Assembly (NCBI GenBank): GCA_038496445.1
Contig: JALMLS010000471.1
Location: 124,001 to 188,000 of the forward strand
DNA: 64,000 bases
Reading direction: 5' to 3'
DNA from: Trichosphaerium sp. ATCC 40318
Lineage: Eukaryota; Discosea; Flabellinia; Trichosidae
Shown here piece by piece: positions 37,291 through 48,286 of this stretch; the stretch's first letter is position 1; the number at the start of each line of letters is the position of its first letter. Made by a program: the position numbers and the translations under genes. A model generated the notes under the pieces. The model worked only from the letters and a program-made list of their open reading frames with translations. It ran no database searches and was not told the origin of the DNA.

Positions 37291-38138
37291 ATGTCTACAG
37301 AGTTTCGAGGATCCATAAATCAAGGAGCATCATTACAGTTACCACCAGAGACATTAGCACATGTTTTTAGTTTTTTATGCAAAAGCCAACGCATCAAGGC
37401 TTCTATAGTCTCCCATTTGTTTAATGACATTATTCGCCATGTTGTTGGATTAAACGAGCTACTTTTGAGATCATCAGTAGATTGTCGATTTCTAAAGGGA
37501 AGTCCCTTGCTAAAGAGCACGGGTATTTACTTTGGCATTAGACTCAAACTATCAACAGACGACTTAGCTTGCCTTCAGGGCGTTCACACGGTTAGCTTTA
37601 CAAGTACAACTATAATTGACGAAGGTGTCCTTGCGTTAGTTCCAGGAGGAGAACATAACATCCACACGATAGACTTGGGATTCACAGATATAACAGACGT
37701 TTCATTGAAAGCTCTCAAAGGCGTCCACACGATTGATGTTTGGGGTTGTTCGAAAATTACAGTTGAAGGCATTAAGGCACTCAAAGGAGTTCACGAAATT
37801 ACACTTGGAAACCCAGACAACTCATGGCTCAAACACCTAAATAATGTACACACGTTCATCTATTTGGTCGTCAAGTGCGTGATGAAGGCATCAAAGAACT
37901 GACAAATGTTAGAAATCTACAGTTAACACGTACAGTAAACATTACAGACTCAGCCTTTAAGAACTTGGTAAATCTCGAACATCTTAGATTGTTGGATTGT
38001 TATAAGATAACAAACTCTTGTTTACAGTATTTGACATCTTTAAAAAGTGTTGAAATCGTTAGAGGTACTAAGATAACAAAACAAGCTGTTGAAACATTAG
38101 GTATAAAATGGGTTAAATCAAAAATACATATACGTTAA
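37291..38138 (+). pseudogene. F-box/LRR gene with one frame break
   Basis: ATG at 37291, F-box (LQLPPETLAHVFSFLCKSQR ... SHLFNDIIRHVVGLNEL) and LRRs (GVHTVSFTSTTIIDEGVLAL, DVSLKALKGVHTIDVWGCSK). At about 37864 (ATCTATTTGGTCG) the frame shifts by one base; downstream the LRRs resume cleanly (VRDEGIKELTNVRNLQLT, NITDSAFKNLVNLEHLRLLD) to a stop at 38136-38138. Only one lesion in 850 bp, adjacent to a T run, so an assembly error in an intact gene is a real alternative. The last repeats are more divergent than in its neighbours. Confidence 0.65.
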
Positions 38139-38682
38139 ATAAACAGGTTGTAAATAAGCGGAGACATTTATGTAATATCACTGAATTCAGGTTTGACCTT
38201 ACAGATCGCTTCTTTTGTTAGCGCTAAAACTAGTTTTTCGATATTTGTGGAGCAAAAAATCACGTGCTTGTTAATATTAGGTCAAACCCTTCAATGAATT
38301 TTATTGTAAGATTCTTCAGGGGCTATAGTTTTGTCCGAATTTTCCGAAAACAAAAATTCGAAAGTGTAGAAAGATGCAGTCCACTAAACTAGAAAGCGCC
38401 TGGTTCACTTACGGTCGGGTCCTCGCTGTGCTCGGAACTAGAACCCCACCTTCGCTCACATATAGTGATCCATTGGTGGGTATAGGCATTCGGTTTTTGT
38501 ATCGAATTCTATTTTTTCGAATTTTCTCTTTCGAAAAATTCGGAAAAACGTGGGTACGTTCTTCAGTCACCTTCAATAGTATTCGTAACGAAACACTCGT
38601 AATTGATTATAATCTTATCATACTTTATTACCGTATCGACAAAATACTCTACAACGGTTTAATACTCAATGTACATAAAAAT
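38139..38682. other. Upstream region of intact F-box/LRR gene
   Basis: Contains a CACGTG near 38264 and segments rich in TTCGAA/TTTCCGAA on both strands (about 38330-38365 and 38500-38550) that are roughly inverted copies and may be a small palindromic element. An open frame continues upstream of the chosen ATG (38683) to 38374 but its content is not F-box-like. Confidence 0.4.
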
Positions 38683-39708
38683 ATGAACTCAAATAGCTCA
38701 TTCTTTGATGAGATACCCATTGAAGTAGTAGTTAACATTCTACAATTTGTTTCCGAGCTTTCTATTCATTCATTTGTCTGTACATCATATTTACTATTCG
38801 ATATAGCAACACAACACTTGGGATACGTAAATAAGATTGTACTAGAAAAGAGAAAACAGCTGAAAAAAATATTCAACAAGTTCCATCATTTAATCAAGAC
38901 AGCAACAATTCATATTCAGTTTCGTCTCAAACAAAGTGACTTAAAGTACCTCAATGGCGCTTATGCTCTCCAACTCAGAAATGTTAAGAAGAATATTGAT
39001 TTCACAAACTTTAAAGTTATTAATGGTATTACCTTTACGCCTAGTAATGGTAGTAATGGTGATATAAATGATGATCATCTGTTGCAACTTGCTGGAATAC
39101 ATAAAATAGGATTGTCTTTTTCTTTTGTAACAGATTATGGTATTAAAGCATTATCTGGGGTTCATACAATTGATTTAACCGGTTGTGACATAACAGATGA
39201 TGGTGTTAAAGCATTAGCTGGAGTTCATACAATTCATTTATGCAGTTGTCAATACATTACAGATGATGGTGTTAAATCATTGGCTGGAGTTCATACAATT
39301 GGTTTAGCTTGCTGTAAGATTACAGATGATGGAATTAAGGCATTGGCTGGTGTGTATGAGATTGATTTAACCTGGTGTTTACAAATTACAGATGATGGTG
39401 TTAAAGCATTGGCTGGAGTTCATACAATTGATTTAAGTGGCTGTACTCAGATTACAGACAATGGGTTCAAAGCATTGGCTGGAGTTCACACAATTAATTT
39501 AAGCAGTTGTGATGACCTTACAGATGATGGTGTTAAATCATTGGCTGGAGTTCATACAATTGGTTTAGCTTGCTGTAAGATTACAGATGACGGAATTAAG
39601 GCATTGGTTGGTGTTCACTCAATTGATGTAAGTTATTGCCCTCTTGTTACACAAGCTGGTCTCAAAGTACTAGCTGGCACAAAATACATTCGTAACAGCC
39701 ATTCTTGA
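38683..39708 (+). CDS. F-box/leucine-rich-repeat protein, intact
   Basis: 341 residues in one exon. I chose ATG 38683 (MNSNSSFFDEIPIEVVVNIL) because the F-box begins there, as in the neighbouring relatives. F-box about residues 8-45; then about ten LRRs of 23-25 residues from residue 125 with consensus xITDDGVKALAGVHTIDLSxC, close to the cysteine-containing LRR subtype of FBXL proteins. Likely role: substrate receptor of an SCF ubiquitin ligase (known family role; substrate unknown). A block of about 90 bp at 39260 recurs almost unchanged 261 bp (87 codons) later, so repeats are still being duplicated. It is the only fully open member of this type in the window. Confidence 0.85.
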   Translation: MNSNSSFFDEIPIEVVVNILQFVSELSIHSFVCTSYLLFDIATQHLGYVNKIVLEKRKQLKKIFNKFHHLIKTATIHIQFRLKQSDLKYLNGAYALQLRNVKKNIDFTNFKVINGITFTPSNGSNGDINDDHLLQLAGIHKIGLSFSFVTDYGIKALSGVHTIDLTGCDITDDGVKALAGVHTIHLCSCQYITDDGVKSLAGVHTIGLACCKITDDGIKALAGVYEIDLTWCLQITDDGVKALAGVHTIDLSGCTQITDNGFKALAGVHTINLSSCDDLTDDGVKSLAGVHTIGLACCKITDDGIKALVGVHSIDVSYCPLVTQAGLKVLAGTKYIRNSHS

Positions 39709-40189
39709 CAGAGATAACTTAATTGGTAGCAGTTCCTACACAAACCAAGAATGTGCAGAACTATTATTTGTCAAGTGATACAATGCAACAAAAAGAGAAA
39801 CACCAAGTCTCATAGTTATGCGTAGGTTTAATTATGAAACAACAGCAAAGAGAAATTACTACATCCAACATTAAATATGCTTCATTGAAAGTACTTTAAC
39901 TTGTTGTTAAGTCAGTGGAGTTGACATTGAAATTGAGTTATTACAATTTAACAATAAACCACTTTTCAAAAAAAGGTACCTCCTGATAAGTACAAGCACG
40001 TGAATTTCTGGTCCTACCCTCATATAAAGTCTACTCCATAAGTAGTACATCGCTAGGCTAGTTTGTGTACGCTAGTGGGTTGCCTGTATGCACAGACCAT
40101 CTCGAAAACTAGCTTTTGTGCTAACAAAAAAATTAGCGCTATTTCAGGTCAAACTCGGTCCTGTAGTTATTTAAAGACTATCACACGCT
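39709..40189. other. Intergenic
   Basis: AT-rich, one CACGTG near 40000. No exon seen. Confidence 0.5.
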
Positions 40190-40892
40190 ATGTCACTAGA
40201 TCACGATAGCTTGATAATAATATTCAGCTATATAGAGCCAAATGAGCTCCTTTTAGCTTCGATTGTCAATAAACACTGGAATATGGTTGCTACAAGCAAC
40301 GATATGCGTAAAACTTTACATATATGGCCTGTTGTTCTAAAAAAGACTTCAACGAGTTGGCTTTGCTCTTACGCCCATTATTATTCAATGCTCTTTTATG
40401 ATCATAGCTCCGAAGCTGTTTACTACCGTTTAACTCGAGATCTCAAAGAAAGTGCAAGGCAAACTTTCTTTATAACACTTAACAGAGACGGAACCTTTGT
40501 ATACAATACATATATAGACATGAACTGGCACACGGGTACCATTACTAAAGGTATCAGGAGATAAATACCTCACAGTGCTACTAGTAGTTATGGAATTCTT
40601 GAAATACTAATTAAAAAAAATAGGCACGTGGATATTGTCAAGGAATAAAAAAGGGTGGGCAGTAAAAACTCATGAAAAGGAAACAAGAGATGAAGTGGAT
40701 TACTGGGATAGCGAAGAAGATTTTTCTGAGAATGAAGCTGATACAAAAGAGCCTGAAGTTTTCAATAAATGTAATAATCACGTGACCTATACAGCCGTGA
40801 TAGATGAGAATAATGAAAGAGTTATGGGATTGATAGTGCCTTTAAAAAAGAAAGACAAAGACAAAGTTGTAATGAAAAAAAGCACATACTAG
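40190..40892 (+). CDS. F-box protein without LRRs, two exons
   Basis: Exons 40190-40550 and 40624-40892 join in phase (donor GTATCA, acceptor AAATAG) to 209 residues. The N-terminus is an F-box (LDHDSLIIIFSYIEPNELLL ... VNKHWNMVATSNDMRKTL). The middle forms beta-like strands rich in aromatic residues (DGTFVYNTYIDMNWHTGTI, GTWILSRNKKGWAVKTHE), followed by an acidic stretch (DSEEDFSENEADTKE) and a basic C-terminus (PLKKKDKDKVVMKKSTY). Expected to bind SKP1; the second domain is not recognised. CACGTG occurs at the second exon's first bases (40625) and again near 40780, here within coding sequence. Confidence 0.7.
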
Positions 40893-41573
40893 TAAAATTG
40901 CAACTCAGTACTCTACAACAATAGTCAATATTTCCAAAAGTGATAAGGCAACTATGTCGGTTTCTTGTAAGTATTACTATATTTACTGCTTTCGTTTGCT
41001 TCACGAGGCTGCTGAGAGTATAGTAAAGTTGGAACTGTAAGTTCTTTGGATGCTGGATATACAAGGAATCTACATTACAAAACACTTATGCTGCTTCTAA
41101 TAAGCACAATAGAGTAGTGCCAAATATGAAATAAAACCACCCAACAATGGTACCAAATAGATTCATACGATTAATCACAATTTCAAACATCTCACCTGTA
41201 CTGACATTAACAAAACAGTTCATAAAAAAACGCTGCAGGGAAACAAACCGGAACCCAACAAGAACTTATTTAAACAGAACTTTAAAGAAAGGCTCTAAAT
41301 ATTACATGTGTAAAAAAGCATTTATATTAAAGCCAGCTTATGTCAATAGCAATAAGACTACAACACTTCTATTGTAATCATATTATTACCATTCACTGAC
41401 AGACAGCTAAGTTTTATGACGGAGTGACTTTAGTCTAAAACCATGTTGATAAATCTACTCCTTTGACAGAAGAGTGCTAGAAACTCACTTTCTAGAAATT
41501 AAAGTACAACACATGTTCTCTAACTTCAGATTTATTGTTTACAGAACTCTTGAAGGTACAAAAGTATCCACTG
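40893..41573. other. Intergenic
   Basis: No frame I trust. A 76-codon plus-strand open frame (41147-41377) is basic and unremarkable. Confidence 0.45.
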
Positions 41574-42341
41574 CTACCCGTTGTGATAGTTTAGTATGCA
41601 ATTCGATATGTCCTTATTGCTTGTATTGTACGGAAGCAAAGTTCTAGTGTCGTAAGCTAAGCTAGGTAGCGGATGTTCAATTGACATTGAGTCGAGGGTG
41701 TCGTCAAAATGAACGTATGGGGCTGATATGATAGGATGGTAACAGTACGGCATCACGTGATCGAACTCGGTATTCAACAGAGGGTCCTCGACTAGTTCAG
41801 ATACACTCTCGAATCCTACAACTTGTAAGCAAAAAACTATATTCTAGTTGTTAGTTGTTGGTACCTGCTTGTTTAATTTGAGTAAGCTGTCTGAAATCAG
41901 TAGGGTTGAAGTCTTTAGTCATATCGGCGGGTCCTCCAGGATGAAAAAATACCACCTCGTTCAAAGCTATCCCATCAAACGTAACTTTTTTAAACTCTTT
42001 TCGTTTTTCCTAAAAAACCATAAGGTGTATGAAACTACAACTGACACCCAAGTACCTTCATACTTGATCTGATACCATAATTGTATGCATTACGTATTGT
42101 AGATCCGATTTTACCGTAGCTTAGTAAATCCTGAACCTGCTGGTCGTCGAGATAGATCAACCAACCACCAAGTTGTCCAGTTTTAAAACATACCTAATGT
42201 GTGTTAGTTTAATAAAAGACGGGAGCTACACGTGATTTTCTGCTATGGCTTTAGTTTGCTTGTACGTACAATACAACGCTTTGAATAGCGTCTATGCTTG
42301 CGGGATTCTGAAAGAAATTGGAGAAGAAAGTTAGCTGACAT
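41574..42341 (-). CDS. Unknown family 'FLxQFL...HPGGPxDMT', copy 1
   Basis: Minus-strand gene with start at 42339-42341. Exon 1 reads MSANFLLQFLSESRKHRRYS + KRC. Exon 2 holds GGWLIYLDDQQVQDLLSYGK and TIRNAYNYGIRSSMKV. Exon 3 holds EFKKVTFDGIALNEVVFFHP + GGPADMTKDFNPTDF. The last exon ends EHPLPSLAYDTRTLLPYNTS + NKDISNCILNYHNG. Copies 2 and 3 (44941 and 46280) share this order, introns and end motif. About 200 residues, no signal peptide, soluble, basic at the N-terminus, Ser/acidic-rich before the end motif. I do not recognise the family. Copy 1 has the shortest Ser/acidic region. Intron 1 contains CACGTG. Confidence 0.65.
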
Positions 42342-43641
42342 GACAAGTGTTGGTAGTTATGTTTGGTCTCAACAGAACTTAACAAAAAAACGGTCTTGTG
42401 GAATTCCAGACTCCAACACATAAAACTGTACATCCAAGGATTACAAAGACATTATAGTGGCCATTCACATACACAAATTAATCAGCTAACTAAAAAAGGT
42501 TAAGTGAACAAAACATCAACAAACAAAAAAAACCCGTAAATAGTTTTATGCGTGAACAAGATTTAACATAAAGTGGGAGATATATGGGGACTGCATGGTA
42601 TTAATAAGAATACCAATGATCTTTTGTATATGAGAAAAAAGTCTCTGTCCATAGAGCACCTTTTACACGTTGTCATTTTTTTGATGACCGCATTTATATT
42701 GCAGTAGTACCGTTATAAATACCGTGTTATAAATACTTTTTGGCAGTATTTGTAGAATTCTTAACAACAACAAAACGTACTTGTTTTTATTCCTTATCCA
42801 AAATCACGTGTCATCTGTAGAGTTAAGAGAAGTACCGATTTTTTTTCTTGAAATTATAAGCATCCGTTGTCAGTTTTGATAGCGCGATCATCGGAGACTG
42901 GTGCATCAAAAGATGATCAAAAATACATCTCTTTAAAGCCGTGCATACGCCTGGCACGTACAGTGATCTCCATGAGAACCGGTGAACACAGAAGTGATAC
43001 AACAAAAAAACTATGAAGGATAATTGAAGAAACAGAACATCTCTTTACGCTAGTTTACGCAGAACACAAGAATTAACGTTAACATATGCATTAACTTGTA
43101 GTACTAACCACTAATGGAAATATTATTAACTACTAGCGTACTGGGAATGATAACGATTGGTCGTTACGATAATTTACAACCAGTAATATTTACTCTTTGT
43201 TTCGAACAGTGTTCGAACGTTGCCTTGCCCCGACACACGCTCTAATGCCGACATTTGAGAGAAAACATTGGATATGGTCGTAACAGCCGCAAGTTTCGTA
43301 CAAAAAAGGTAAGGAGAACAGTTCCCAGTTGTGATATTAATGAATGAAAATGCGTGTACTTTCATCTAGCGTGTAAATTCTTCTCCTGGCTACGCTAAGC
43401 AAATGTGTAACCACAAGTTATGCTGCACCAATGATGTAAAAGGCACGTGATAGTATTGTAGCGGTAAAATTTTATTGTCGGACTATTACATCGCGAAGTT
43501 GCGTGTGTTAATCTAGCTGGCTTCGCTGTATCATATTCACAATTAACTGGACTCTTAATAAAATGTTCATGGTGTAACTACAAAAAACGTTTTCAGGAAA
43601 CACGAGGAATGGTCAAACTGTTAGACCAATCCTCAATCCCA
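42342..43641. other. Intergenic
   Basis: AT-rich, CACGTG near 42806 and 43444. A pair of TTCGAAC sites lies around 43200-43218 (TTTCGAACAGTGTTCGAACG). Small open frames on the minus strand lack splice context. Confidence 0.45.
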
Positions 43642-43720
43642 ACAAACTATCTGGGAGGAAAAGAACACTGTCCCTGACCATAGCTCTGGCGCAGAGCAGG
43701 CGTGTGTGTGGTTTATTTAC
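43642..43720. repeat. GC-rich element, copy A of a pair
   Basis: About 75 bp shared with copy B 150 bp away: CTGGGAGG, GAACAC, TGTCCCTGAC, a hairpin GCTCTGGCGCAGAGC at 43683-43697, then GCGTGTGTGTGG. GC content is clearly above the surroundings. Could be a small structured RNA or a fragment of a mobile element; I cannot identify it. Confidence 0.6.
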
Positions 43721-43792
43721 ATAGAGCGACAGGGAGTGCATTGAAACAAATAAAAGAAATGGGGGTTAGATCAGACCTGTGCCAATCAATCA

Positions 43793-43876
43793 GCAAAGAC
43801 GATCTGGGAGGAGAGGAACACATCTGTCCCTGACAGATAGCTCTAGCGCAGAGCGAGCGTGTGTGGTTTTTTTACC
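43793..43876. repeat. GC-rich element, copy B of a pair
   Basis: Same order of blocks as copy A. It keeps the GCTCT/AGAGC stem at 43840-43854 with a changed loop, and has an extra hairpin TCTGTC-CCT-GACAGA just before it. Differences from copy A are scattered substitutions and small indels. Confidence 0.6.
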
Positions 43877-43981
43877 CATATCAATCCTCTATCCAAGGTT
43901 GATAGTCAAGTTCGTTCTGACCAAACGTCTGAAATGTCTTCATGTTCAGTCATAAATGATAGGGACACTCGCTCAATATTC

Positions 43982-44660
43982 TTTTTTTTTTTTTTTGAGG
44001 TAAAGCTGGTTTATTAATAAAACCTCAGAATGCATTGGTAGGACCAACAGCAACTAGCGGTGCTTGTACATTTTTACAATATTATACTTTTTTTTTCAGG
44101 TTTTTAGTTTTTCGTGTTCGTGCACTACTCCACATACGAGCTGAGCCATACTGATCGGTTTCTTGTACGGACTGGTGTGGATGGTGCCAACCTTGCCTCA
44201 GGCACTGGTGTGCCATCAAGAAGGATGTGAGAGATCTCGTGACCCACTGCGAACGCCCCGTCGTTGTATTGAAGGCGCTAAAGAAGAGCTGACGGATTTT
44301 TGTATGCTCAAAAGGCGTGAAGTCGTGACTGTAATTGGGATCAAACACCCAATATTCTATGTTATCGTTATAAACCGCCCAAGGCGGTGACTTAATGCTG
44401 TCATTGATATTGACTGCCAGCAAATAATATTTCTTGAACCTAAACCGGACTTCCTTTGAAGTCAAGGGTGTACCATCATACTTGATATCATTACGTACCT
44501 TCCATATAATGGACATGATGATTGATATAGCCAGTAGCGCTGATACATCTCTGTCAAAGCTAAAGAGAGTATCCAGGCCCCACGTACCATCTAACAAAAC
44601 TAAGTAAGGTCCTCCAGCAGTGTGGCAATCGCTTGTGCTGGTTTCCACTCCCAAAATATA
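43982..44660 (-). mobile_element. Probable 5'-truncated non-LTR retrotransposon fragment
   Basis: A 190-codon minus-strand frame (44082-44654) contains LLDGTWGLDTLFSFDRDVSA and IIMSIIWKVRNDIKYDGTPL, which resembles the 'W..RN...' segment found in the C-terminal part of LINE polyproteins. Read on the minus strand it is followed, about 85 bp past the stop, by an oligo-A run (oligo-T at 43982-43998 on the plus strand), as expected for a LINE 3' end. No reverse-transcriptase block remains. Assignment is tentative. Confidence 0.4.
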
Positions 44661-44940
44661 ACCTCATGTTTTTCATAAGGCCTAGCCATGATCCTGTGAG
44701 TAACAGAGCACCCGCATAAGGTAACGCCATAAATTATCTCTGGGATGATTGCACCCTTTGATGCACCTAAGTGAGCCTACTATATACTTGTAATCGTACA
44801 ATTTAAAACATCAACCACTGAGAGCTTTTTTGCCGCATAGCGTTTAAGTGGAAGTCAACATGCTTGTTTCAAACAAATTTGAACAAAGCTAAAGGCTTAG
44901 AAATAACTTATTAATAATTTATTATTTTAACAAGAAGCAG

Positions 44941-45859
44941 TTACCAATCTCGATAGTTTACTGTCATGTTTGAAATATCTAAATTCCCTGCATCATTTGG
45001 AAGCAAAGTCCTTGTGTCGTATGCCAAAGTTGGTAATGGATACTCACTATGATCTGGTTCAACTACTCTTTCTTCTGTATCGTCCTGAGAAGAATTGAGG
45101 CTGCTATAACCATGATCTGTTGTTGTAGATGGATCATCTGAGTCTATAGAGGAATCAAGGGCGTTGCTAAAATTGACTTGTGCTTCTGATAAGATAGGAG
45201 GTAAGAAATTACTTGAGTCTCTGTTTTGATGCGAGTGGTTTGTTTCGTACACTTGTGGATTCTCTGTTATTTGTGTAACGCATTTAAAACCTAATCACGT
45301 TGTCAGAAGGTTGTTTTTTGAGTTTGATTTTAGCTGTACCTCGTCGTATATAGTGAGTTAGACGTTTGAATTCATTTGGATTATAGTCTTTTGTCATATC
45401 AGCAGGGCCTCCAGGATGGAAAAATACAAACTCGTTCAACGTTACTCCGTAAAACTCAACTTTTTTAAATGTTTGACGTCGTCTCTAAACATGAAAGATA
45501 AGAACAAGCTGAGCAGTAAAGTTGCTAAAATTCAAAGAACACATGGTAAAACCACCCAAATACCTCCATACTTGATCTGATACCATAGCTATACGCATTT
45601 CGTACTGTAGGTTCGATATCACTGTAATTTAGTAAATCATGAAGCTGTTGGTCGTCAAGATAGATCAACCAACCGAATTGACTTCCATCTTTAAAGTACA
45701 CCTAGTTTACTGTTTAACTTTGGGGCAAAAAGGGATATCACGTGATTAAAAATATTTTAGGTTTTCAAGTCTAATACGTATGCTTACTACACAGCGCTTT
45801 GAATAACATCTGTATTTACGTGCATATTTAAGAAATTGATGAAGAAATGTTCTTGCCAT
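44941..45859 (-). CDS. Unknown family 'FLxQFL...HPGGPxDMT', copy 2
   Basis: Start at 45857-45859 (MARTFLHQFLKYARKYRCYS + KRCV). Exon 2: FGWLIYLDDQQLHDLLNYSD + IEPTVRNAYSYGIRSSMEV. Exon 3: QTFKKVEFYGVTLNEFVFFH + PGGPADMTKDYNPNEFKRL. The last exon has ILSEAQVNFSNALDSSIDSD, then a Ser/Thr/Asp-rich stretch and the family end LPTLAYDTRTLLPNDAGNLD ... NMTVNYRDW. Intron 1 contains TATCACGTGATTA near 45738. All introns fall at the same places as in copies 1 and 3. Function unknown; the FFHPGGPADMT motif and the end motif are the best-kept parts. Confidence 0.7.
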
Positions 45860-46279
45860 GGTCTCTCCTGGTTTTCTTTTGTTGAATAAGTCAACTACAC
45901 TTAATGTGCACATTAACGGGTTACCCAAACCGTTTAAAAAAGCCGTGTATATTTTTTTGGAGTACATGGCCATCACTTTATAGTGCAGACGTGATATCAT
46001 AGGTGTTATCAGATCATGAAAAGCAGTAAAAACTGTCCATTGGCGTTAACAAGATTCATTGAAAGAAAAAGAAAAACCCTTGACCCTCGTTGTGATTTTG
46101 GGTATGTGCACGGCTTACTTGATAGGTAAGAAAAACTTCGCTCAATTAAATAGACATTTTGGAAGTATTTGGATGGGATTAAACTTTGATGTATTTGAGT
46201 AAAGTGATTTATTTGAGTACAGAATTTTACAGAATAAATTAAAGGTGGTTGTAGACACAAGCGAATGAAGTGGTCGGTG
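45860..46279. other. Spacer between copies 2 and 3
   Basis: About 420 bp upstream of copy 2 and downstream of copy 3. Open frames here (for example 46009-46428 minus) are in shifted frames of copy 3 or of spacer; no separate gene supported. Confidence 0.45.
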
Positions 46280-47105
46280 TTACCCATTGTAATAGTGTAA
46301 TATAGAGTTCGATACGTCTCTGTTGCTAGTATCATGTGGAAGTAAGGTATTGGTATCGTATGCCAGTGGCGGTAGTGGCGGGTGACAATCAGTTGAGTCA
46401 GTGGTTGAAGATTCAATTGACATCTCATCTAAGTCCACAGAAGAATCGATGTTGTTACTAAACGTAACACGTGCTTCTGACAAGATAGGTGGGAAATAAC
46501 ATTGTTGGCTTCGAGCGCAGCGTTTTTTGTATGACAACGTACGATCCTCGACTACTTTTGTTACGCTTTTGAAACCTACATTCTTTTAGAAATTTTCTTG
46601 AAATCATGTTTGTTTACCTGGTTGGTTAAAATGAGTCAGTTTTTTGAATTCGTTTGGATTATAGTCTTCTGTCATGTCATCAGGGCCTCCAGGATGGAAA
46701 AATACAAATTCGTTCAATGTGATGCCATCAAAAGTAACTCGCTTAAACTCTTGGCGTTTTTTCTAAATGTTTAAGATTCACAGAAACTGCGTAAAAACAG
46801 CACAAGATACCTTTAGAGTTGATCTGATGCCGTAACTGTAAGCATTGCGTACAGTAGATTCAATATCACTATATCTTAACACTGCTTGAACCTGTTGGTC
46901 GTCAAGATAGATCAACCAACCGTCAAGATCTCCATCTTTAAAAGATACCTTTGTAACTGTAAGTGTTATTAACGTAGTAAAAATAGGACTACACGTGATA
47001 AACTAAAGAATTATACGGTGGAAATACACGTACGAGGCAAGGCGTAGAATAGCGTCTATATTTCTTGGCATGTTTAAGAAACTGTCGAAGAAACGTTGTT
47101 GACAT
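46280..47105 (-). CDS. Unknown family 'FLxQFL...HPGGPxDMT', copy 3
   Basis: Exon 1 is 47034-47105 (MSTTFLRQFLKHAKKYRRYS + TPCL), donor GTACGT. Exon 2: LDGWLIYLDDQQVQAVLRYS + DIESTVRNAYSYGIRSTLK. Exon 3: EFKRVTFDGITLNEFVFFHP + GGPDDMTEDYNPNEFKKLTH. The last exon has PPILSEARVTFSNNIDSSVD and ends PLAYDTNTLLPHDTSNRDVS + NSILHYYNG. Intron 1 contains ACACGTGATAA near 46992. The Ser/Asp-rich region is intermediate in length. Closest to copy 2 in exon 3 and to copy 1 in the end motif. Confidence 0.7.
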
Positions 47106-48286
47106 CAAAGTTGGTGTACGCAATATTAGCCTAACAGTTACTGAACTTAACTGGTAGAATGTGCAGTCGATTGTAGTATATTCGCAATACCCATAATTCT
47201 TCATGGAGGAGGCTACCAGCAGCTTTATTGCCAGTAACAAAGATAGACCTGTTTCAATAAAAGTAAATAAATAGCGAATAATATTCGCTAACCAAAAAGA
47301 ATATCTATGAAACTTAAAACCGTACAATACAAAGACACATGTTAATATCAAACAGTTTATACAACATAAATACTTACATGGAAAAAGGAGGATCACGGAG
47401 GGGTAGTGTACACAAGTGCCACAAATTATTATCTTCTTTTCAAGAAAAATACAAAATGGGTCCAAAAGACGCTAGCGTGCGTTCCAATCATCAAAGGGTT
47501 CATAAACCTACCTAATAAAGTACAGTACTACTGGTACATAAATGCACACTATCTCAAAAGTGTAAGAATTTCCGGTTAACAGAGAAACACAGAACGTAAA
47601 AAAAATTTGTTTCTTCACACGTGGTACGAAAAGCTATGTGTCTACTGACAAGTTTTTGGAGGAAGTACCTTTTATTTTTCCTTTAAAACCGACACCCATG
47701 TTGTTAAATACTTCGTTATAGACTAGCTGTGGATATATAAATAGAAGAGTGTCGTTGCGTTGATCACGCGATATCATTCCACATAAGCACAAAAAAAAAG
47801 AACGGGCATCATTAATGCGTATACTACGCACGTGGGTAAGTATTGAGCTTATTTTAGTTTTGTTTAAGAACGAGCCGTCTTTTTTTTTGTGTTTCCACTA
47901 CAGTGTGCACGTGAATGTACCATAAAGAACCAAAAACCGTCATAAAACAACATTTTTAGTATTTTTATGTTTTTCATAGCATTGGACTTCTATAGTGCCG
48001 TCTTTTTACCCGATCTGTAAACTTCGAAGCAATTGTATGTTGACGCTTTGACAATTCTACTTGGCTTAAACAGTGAAAAAGAGAACTCTTGAACTTCGTG
48101 TCTAAGTTGTTCATACATGCTTTTCCCTATCACCCTGATATACACGGTTACACAATAATAGCTACAAGTTCTTTGCTTTCGTCATCAGTGTTCAGAACTA
48201 ACAACGCACAGTGCTTGCAATATCAGGTATTGTCGGAAAAACAGAAGTTAAAAGAAATTCCATAGTGAATTGATTTTGGAAACATT
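47106..48286. other. Upstream of copy 3; no firm gene
   Basis: Three CACGTG sites (near 47621, 47829 and 47906). A minus-strand frame at 47634-47831 (RDQRNDTLLFIYPQLVYNEV, FNNMGVGFKGKIKGTSSKN) has coding-like content and could be an exon of a small gene, but I find no partner exon. Confidence 0.35.

Noticed and set aside
43642-43876. tRNA or spliceosomal snRNA genes
   Set aside because: No cloverleaf with TTCGA loop, and none of the conserved U1/U2/U4/U5 5' sequences or an Sm site were found.
44163-44390. 75-codon plus-strand frame
   Set aside because: Antisense of the LINE-like minus-strand frame; no independent support.
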